23,890 nucleotides of DNA from positions 1-23,890 of the forward strand of contig CAICTM010001715.1 of the NCBI GenBank assembly GCA_903772945.1, read 5' to 3'. Shown here in pieces: positions 20,101 through 23,890 of the stretch. Each line of letters opens with the position of its first letter. Position 1 is the stretch's first letter. Source of the stretch: Seminavis robusta. Taxonomy: Eukaryota; Bacillariophyta; Bacillariophyceae; Naviculales; Naviculaceae. The notes under the pieces were generated by a model. The model had not been told where the DNA came from and did not search any database. It worked only from the letters and a program-made list of their open reading frames with translations. A program made the position numbers and the translations under genes.

Positions 20101-21411
20101 TCTTCTTTTCAGTTATGTTTTGCAGATTGAATTGAGTGCATGGCTTGTTGTGCTTGCATTCATCAAACAGATCCACTGATATGAATGCTCTTCCTCCCAT
20201 TCCTTCTAGACATTGTTGGTACGTGGTGCACCCTGGGGTGAATAGTTGGCACTCATCCAGAATACCGATTTGACTGACAACCTTGCTTGGCTTTTCATCC
20301 ATAACAAAAGGGTTCACCAAAATTTCCTCCGAGCTGGAGCCAAGGAAGATTGCGAATATGCTTGACAGGTTGTACACCAAGTTTGATGGCTTGTCTCAAG
20401 AACATGATATTTTCAAGGTTTGTGCCATTTCATCTCCGATCGAGCTTGAGGATCGAGTGTCTGTTGACTAACGCTGATTCGCTGCTGTTTCGTTGGTACG
20501 GTAGGTTGAGACAATTGGTGATGGTACGTCATGTCAAGTCAAGTCAAGCAGATGTCATTCTGTTCGCTGGACTGTCACCCTTGTAGCTAGTACCAGACTC
20601 ATACTTTCTCTGTCGTTGTTGCTGCCTTTCCCATTATTCATAGCCTACATGGCAGTCACGAATCTCGTCAAGGATCAACCCGGCGACCATGCCTCTCGGA
20701 TTGCCAATTTCGCGGTTGATGCCATTGAGGCAGCCAATGAAACCCTCATCAACGAGGATGATCCTTTCATGGGTCATGTCGACATTCGCGTCGGTACGTG
20801 CCACATAATGCGGTGAAATGTTTCAAAGTTCATGTTCTTCCAACTCAAAACTGTTTGGTCTTGCCTGATCTTAGGTTTCCACACTGGCCCCGTCGTGGCG
20901 GATGTGGTGGGATCTAAGAATCCTCGATACTGCCTCTTTGGAGACACAGGTAAATTCCAAGACACCCCGCCGTCAACGTTACATGGAATCAAACTGTTCA
21001 CACAATACAATACATTGCTTTCCCTCGTTCTGTTCATTGGTTTTCCCTTTCGTCGCATGGGTCACTTCTTTGTCCCGTATAGTGAACACTGCCAGTCGCA
21101 TGGAGAGCAACTCGAAGAAGAATCGAATTCATTGTTCGCAAGCGGCTCTCGACCAGCTGCGCATAGAGTCCTATCCACTTCCCATTGCTTCTCGGGGATT
21201 CATTAATGTAAAGGGCAAGGGGAACATGGCAACGTATTGGGTGAATGAAGCCGGGCTGCCCGCTGCGGCGATACCATTGTCAACAGTACCAGAGGACGAC
21301 CTGACCGAATCGGAGCGTTTCATCTCGTCTTTGTCCAACCACAATCATCATCTGGTACCACCAATGCCACCAAGGCAGGTCAAACCGCAACGCAGAGCTT
21401 CCACCAGATAA
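17112..21411 (+). CDS. Receptor kinase-guanylate cyclase with LivK/ANF-type ectodomain, ten exons
   Basis: Predicted plasma-membrane receptor that binds a small ligand outside and makes cGMP inside. Exons: 17112-18790, 18870-19165, 19277-19628, 19709-20111, 20210-20218, 20311-20417, 20505-20523, 20644-20793, 20875-20949, 21083-21411. Nine introns are 79-133 nt. The product is 1139 residues if one nucleotide missing at the exon 4/5 junction is allowed for. Seen: signal peptide (about 1-30); periplasmic-binding type I fold (about 50-430; [23 protein letters not shown]) with several N-glycosylation sites; Cys-rich EGF-like segment; membrane span (499-519); kinase with G-R-G-T-F-G (547-552), VAIK Lys567, HGD Asp721, DFG Asp739 and APE (758-760); the linker [10 protein letters not shown]; and the cyclase with metal Asp911 and Asp955, Glu951 (GTP type), and Asn1032/Arg1036. 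A Ser/Lys-rich insert of about 60 residues splits the kinase N-lobe. The start is the first ATG giving a signal peptide; the frame upstream (to 17016) has no ATG. The ligand is unknown. Confidence 0.93.
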
Positions 21412-22425
21412 AAAGTCAATAGGGGGCATCCATAAAGCACACAGTTTCTTCCGCGGGAAGTCTCCTGATCTGTTTTTTGTAGATGATGGAATTCCAACAA
21501 AGAGCATCGTTATCGTCTTCTTTTGTGTACCCTTTTGACCGTATCCATGTACAGCATTAGAGCGCGGCACAGTGGCTCTCCATACGCCACTGACAGGTTG
21601 ACTTCCAGTGGTCATGCCTTTGGCTTGTCATTGTTGCAGTTCTGTTGTCATCCTCACAGACCCGAGCGATCCGACACCTGGGACAGCTGACACCTCTCGG
21701 TACTCGATGCAAATTTGTATCCACGAATGAAGTCCAGTCACGAATGGAAACAAGGGTGGGGGACTGCCTCCAAACATACAGCATGCATAGATCAAGTGCC
21801 ACTTGAACTGCCTTCCCTCCCTCTTTGGTTTTGCTGCTGCTCTGCTCAATCGATTACTCGGCCCATGTTTGTGCATCCCGCTCTCTCCCTTCCCATAGTT
21901 CCCTCTAAGCCATAGTAACCATTCACTTCATGGAGTGCGATGATTTTGTTGGGTTGTCCACTTCATGGAACCCTTCAGCCCAACGCCTCCCTCCTCCAGC
22001 ATACCGGTATGGTACCATCAATCTGGTTAAGCGACAAGCTCGTCAAGGACAGGAGCAACTCTATTAAACTTGTAATAATTGAAGCCAACAAAGAAGGTGC
22101 AAGACTCGACTCGTGAGGAAATGAGATGTCTCTTTTTGGAGCAGTGGTACCGGTACGCTGACTTGATTGTGGTTTGGCTCAAAGGATACCAGTCACTCAT
22201 TTGCATATCATGTCAAAAGTTCAAGAGGCCGCGGCCACCACCATGCATACAAGAGCTCTCTGTAGACACAACTTTGAGAACTCGAAGCCGCCATCTAGTC
22301 AGACCATGCGTAAGCGTGCATCGGAAAGAAAGTGATCGATCTGTCTTTTTCCCGGCGGCGTATGCTCCCTACCCTTCCCCCCTCTGGCTTGGACAATCCA
22401 ACAATAAACAAGGCTGAACGATAAT
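21412..22425. other. Intergenic region, no gene seen
   Basis: 3' flank of the receptor cyclase. No recognisable protein, RNA gene or long repeat. Short elements include ACCGGTATGGTACC-type words (about 22003-22016 and 22146-22156) and a two-unit GACTC run (about 22103-22112). Confidence 0.5.
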
Positions 22426-22812
22426 ATGGAAGCAGAAAACGTCCGATCCGCTGCTCTTTCGACGCTCCGACAAGAGATGACTCGGGAGATTCTCCTCGAG
22501 ACGCGTCGCCCCATCCAGCTACTGGCCCAAGCCAACGCCCACCAAACCTTTGTGAACTGGCACATTCGACGTCCTGCAAAAGAAAACCAGACGTACAATC
22601 CAGCATATCCAGAAAGCAACAATGTTCTATCCGCAGCTGTGATTAGGAAGAGAGTACGTGAGCATGAACAAGTGCTCTTGCTGGGAAGATCGCAAAGGGG
22701 CTCAAAGGTGGAGGAACATATGCCTGGAGCCTGCTGTGCCTGTCGTGGAGGCACCTGTGACTATGCTCCAAAAGGAGAAGAATCTGCTCTCTGTGTGCAC
22801 AACGAAGTATAA
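22426..22812 (+). CDS. Hypothetical ORF, 128 residues
   Basis: Starts with ATG at 22426 and has a mixed, protein-like first half (R-Q-E-M-T-R-E-I-L-L-E-T-R-R; A-H-Q-T-F-V-N-W-H) with predicted helical character, then a Cys-rich end (C-C-A-C-R-G-G-T-C). I do not recognise a family and see no signal peptide or membrane span. An overlapping minus-strand frame of similar length exists, so this may be chance or an exon of something larger. Confidence 0.3.
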   Translation: MEAENVRSAALSTLRQEMTREILLETRRPIQLLAQANAHQTFVNWHIRRPAKENQTYNPAYPESNNVLSAAVIRKRVREHEQVLLLGRSQRGSKVEEHMPGACCACRGGTCDYAPKGEESALCVHNEV

Positions 22813-22967
22813 TGCTACTTTGAGGAAGCACGGCTCATCCAACAACAATGGCCCTCGATGGCTCCTGTCGAGAACCTCCCCACCCTTTAGAAAAACCCTT
22901 TCTAATGGTCTATGCAGTTATCGATCCTACGGTACCCTCTTGCGCATCTTGGACTCAATCAATCAAA

Positions 22968-23369
22968 CTACTCACCTTCGCCAGAGTCGCTGGAGTCGCT
23001 GGAGTCGCTAGAGTCGGCTTCCACACCAAGCAAATCAACAATCTTACTTTTCTTGATTGCAAAGGTCACACGTCGATTCTTCGCGCCAGGAGTGAAGGGG
23101 AGTCGTTCCTTCTTACCAAATTCGGTGAGGAACCAGACATACTCAGATGTGGGGGAAACATGGACATCCTCCATCCCAGGAGGGTACATGATCTTCTTTC
23201 GTTTCATTTCGTCATCCATGGGAGCGTCTTCTTCGCTGCATTCGTCAAAGTTCACCAGGAAAAGCCTACTTTCCTTGCTCCGTCCATAGCTGGCAGACAC
23301 AATGAGGACATCGACGCCTTCGATATTGGTTTTTGCGGCACCTTGCATCTCCCAATGCGACAATACCAT
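22968..23369 (-). CDS. Hypothetical protein with acidic Ser-Asp tail, possibly spliced further
   Basis: The ATG at 23369 opens a 133-residue frame with balanced composition: V-D-V-L-I-V-S-A-S-Y-G-R, R-L-F-L-V-N-F-D-E-C-S-E, a Y-V-W-F-L-T-E-F segment, a basic stretch (G-A-K-N-R-R-V-T-F-A-I-K-K) and an S-D-S-S-D-S-S-D-S tail encoded by a 9-nt tandem repeat. I recognise no family. The stop at 22968 sits inside GAAG/GTGAGTAG, a strong splice-donor consensus. Joining to an acceptor near 22891 (minus-strand ATTAG) would keep an open frame for roughly 65 further codons. The protein may therefore be longer than the simple frame. A plus-strand frame also covers this stretch but looks less protein-like. 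Confidence 0.45.
   Translation of the reverse strand: MVLSHWEMQGAAKTNIEGVDVLIVSASYGRSKESRLFLVNFDECSEEDAPMDDEMKRKKIMYPPGMEDVHVSPTSEYVWFLTEFGKKERLPFTPGAKNRRVTFAIKKSKIVDLLGVEADSSDSSDSSDSGEGE
22984..23016. repeat. 9-nt tandem repeat (GAGTCGCTG), about 3.7 units
   Basis: Three units plus a partial one. On the minus strand it encodes the Ser-Asp-Ser repeat at the C-terminal end of the 22968-23369 frame. The 9-nt period keeps the frame, typical of slippage within a coding low-complexity tail. Confidence 0.8.
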
Positions 23370-23890
23370 TGTGGATTGTCTAATCTAACGATCTAAGAGA
23401 TGTAAAGTTTGTATTTCCAAATAAGTGAGCAGTTATGATTATTTTTAGAATAACCTGCTAAATTGTTAAAGCTGTAAAGCTGAATTGTAAGCTGTTATCC
23501 CTCGCACTCCCTTACAGCTTGAAATGAAGCTGGAGCAAGAAACGATAGGAGAGCATCACCCAAGCAAAGTGCTGAGGTAAATTACATCCATGAGGAGCTT
23601 CCGAATGACAGGAAACTGTGGAGCCGGAAGAACCTTAGTAAAATGTCGGCCGTCTGTTCCAGAGTCGGAAATATACTTAGCCACGATGCCCTTCGACTCC
23701 CCGATATTGGACCTGAAGAGTGGTACTTCAATGCTAAATACTTGTTGCGTGCAGCCATTTTGGGAACATTCACAAGAGACAGGCAACCTGGTTGTCTTCG
23801 AACACTTTAGAGCGCAAGAGACTGTATAGTAATTACAGGCATATTAAGTTTGCTACCAAATTCCTTTGAGCAAAGATCTTCTCTTCTTTC
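23370..23890. other. Window edge, no supported gene
   Basis: An AT-rich stretch (about 23396-23480) contains the words AGCTGTAAAGCTG and TTACAGCTTG, which are partly inverted relative to each other. From about 23556 to 23829 several overlapping frames on both strands look mildly protein-like (for example minus 23786-23556 with P-L-F-R-S-N-I-G-E-S-K-G), but I cannot choose among them. Confidence 0.4.

Overview
The window is nuclear DNA from a eukaryotic microbe, most likely a pennate diatom. The evidence is short GT-AG introns (47-133 nt), ATG starts without ribosome-binding sites, loosely packed genes on both strands, many CTAG/TAGC-type simple repeats, and receptor guanylate cyclases that join a bacterial-type periplasmic-binding ectodomain to a protein kinase and a cyclase. 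Such receptors are numerous in diatoms such as Seminavis robusta; the species is an inference from general knowledge, not from a search.

Layout. 1-1216 shows no gene. 1217-3384 (minus) is a two-exon phospholipid:diacylglycerol acyltransferase (PDAT), the enzyme of acyl-CoA-independent triacylglycerol synthesis. Divergent from it, 3658-5153 (plus) is a decayed membrane-anchored class III nucleotide cyclase with frame breaks and a lost catalytic arginine. 5154-7490 is mostly non-coding, with a possible minus-strand gene remnant at 5753-6230. 7809-9458 (plus) encodes an unrecognised single-pass membrane protein with a large, probably lumenal domain. About 9.9-14.2 kb is a block of degenerate repeat modules in shuffled order, including local duplications at 12.1-13.3 kb, with no convincing gene. 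15.77-16.19 kb holds another tandem duplication, and 16370-16519 is a near-perfect 71+8+71 nt fold-back.

17112-21411 (plus) is the best gene: a ten-exon receptor with signal peptide, LivK/ANF-type ligand-binding domain, short Cys-rich segment, one membrane span, a kinase domain that keeps its catalytic residues, and a C-terminal guanylate cyclase. Two micro-exons carry the two metal-binding aspartates of the cyclase, and one exon junction is a single nucleotide short of an open frame. Beyond it are weak ORFs at 22426-22812 (plus) and 22968-23369 (minus).

The two cyclase loci, one apparently intact and one decayed, share intron positions in the catalytic domain and so belong to one expanding and decaying family. 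PDAT and the membrane protein look like ordinary single genes with no functional link to the cyclases visible in the sequence.
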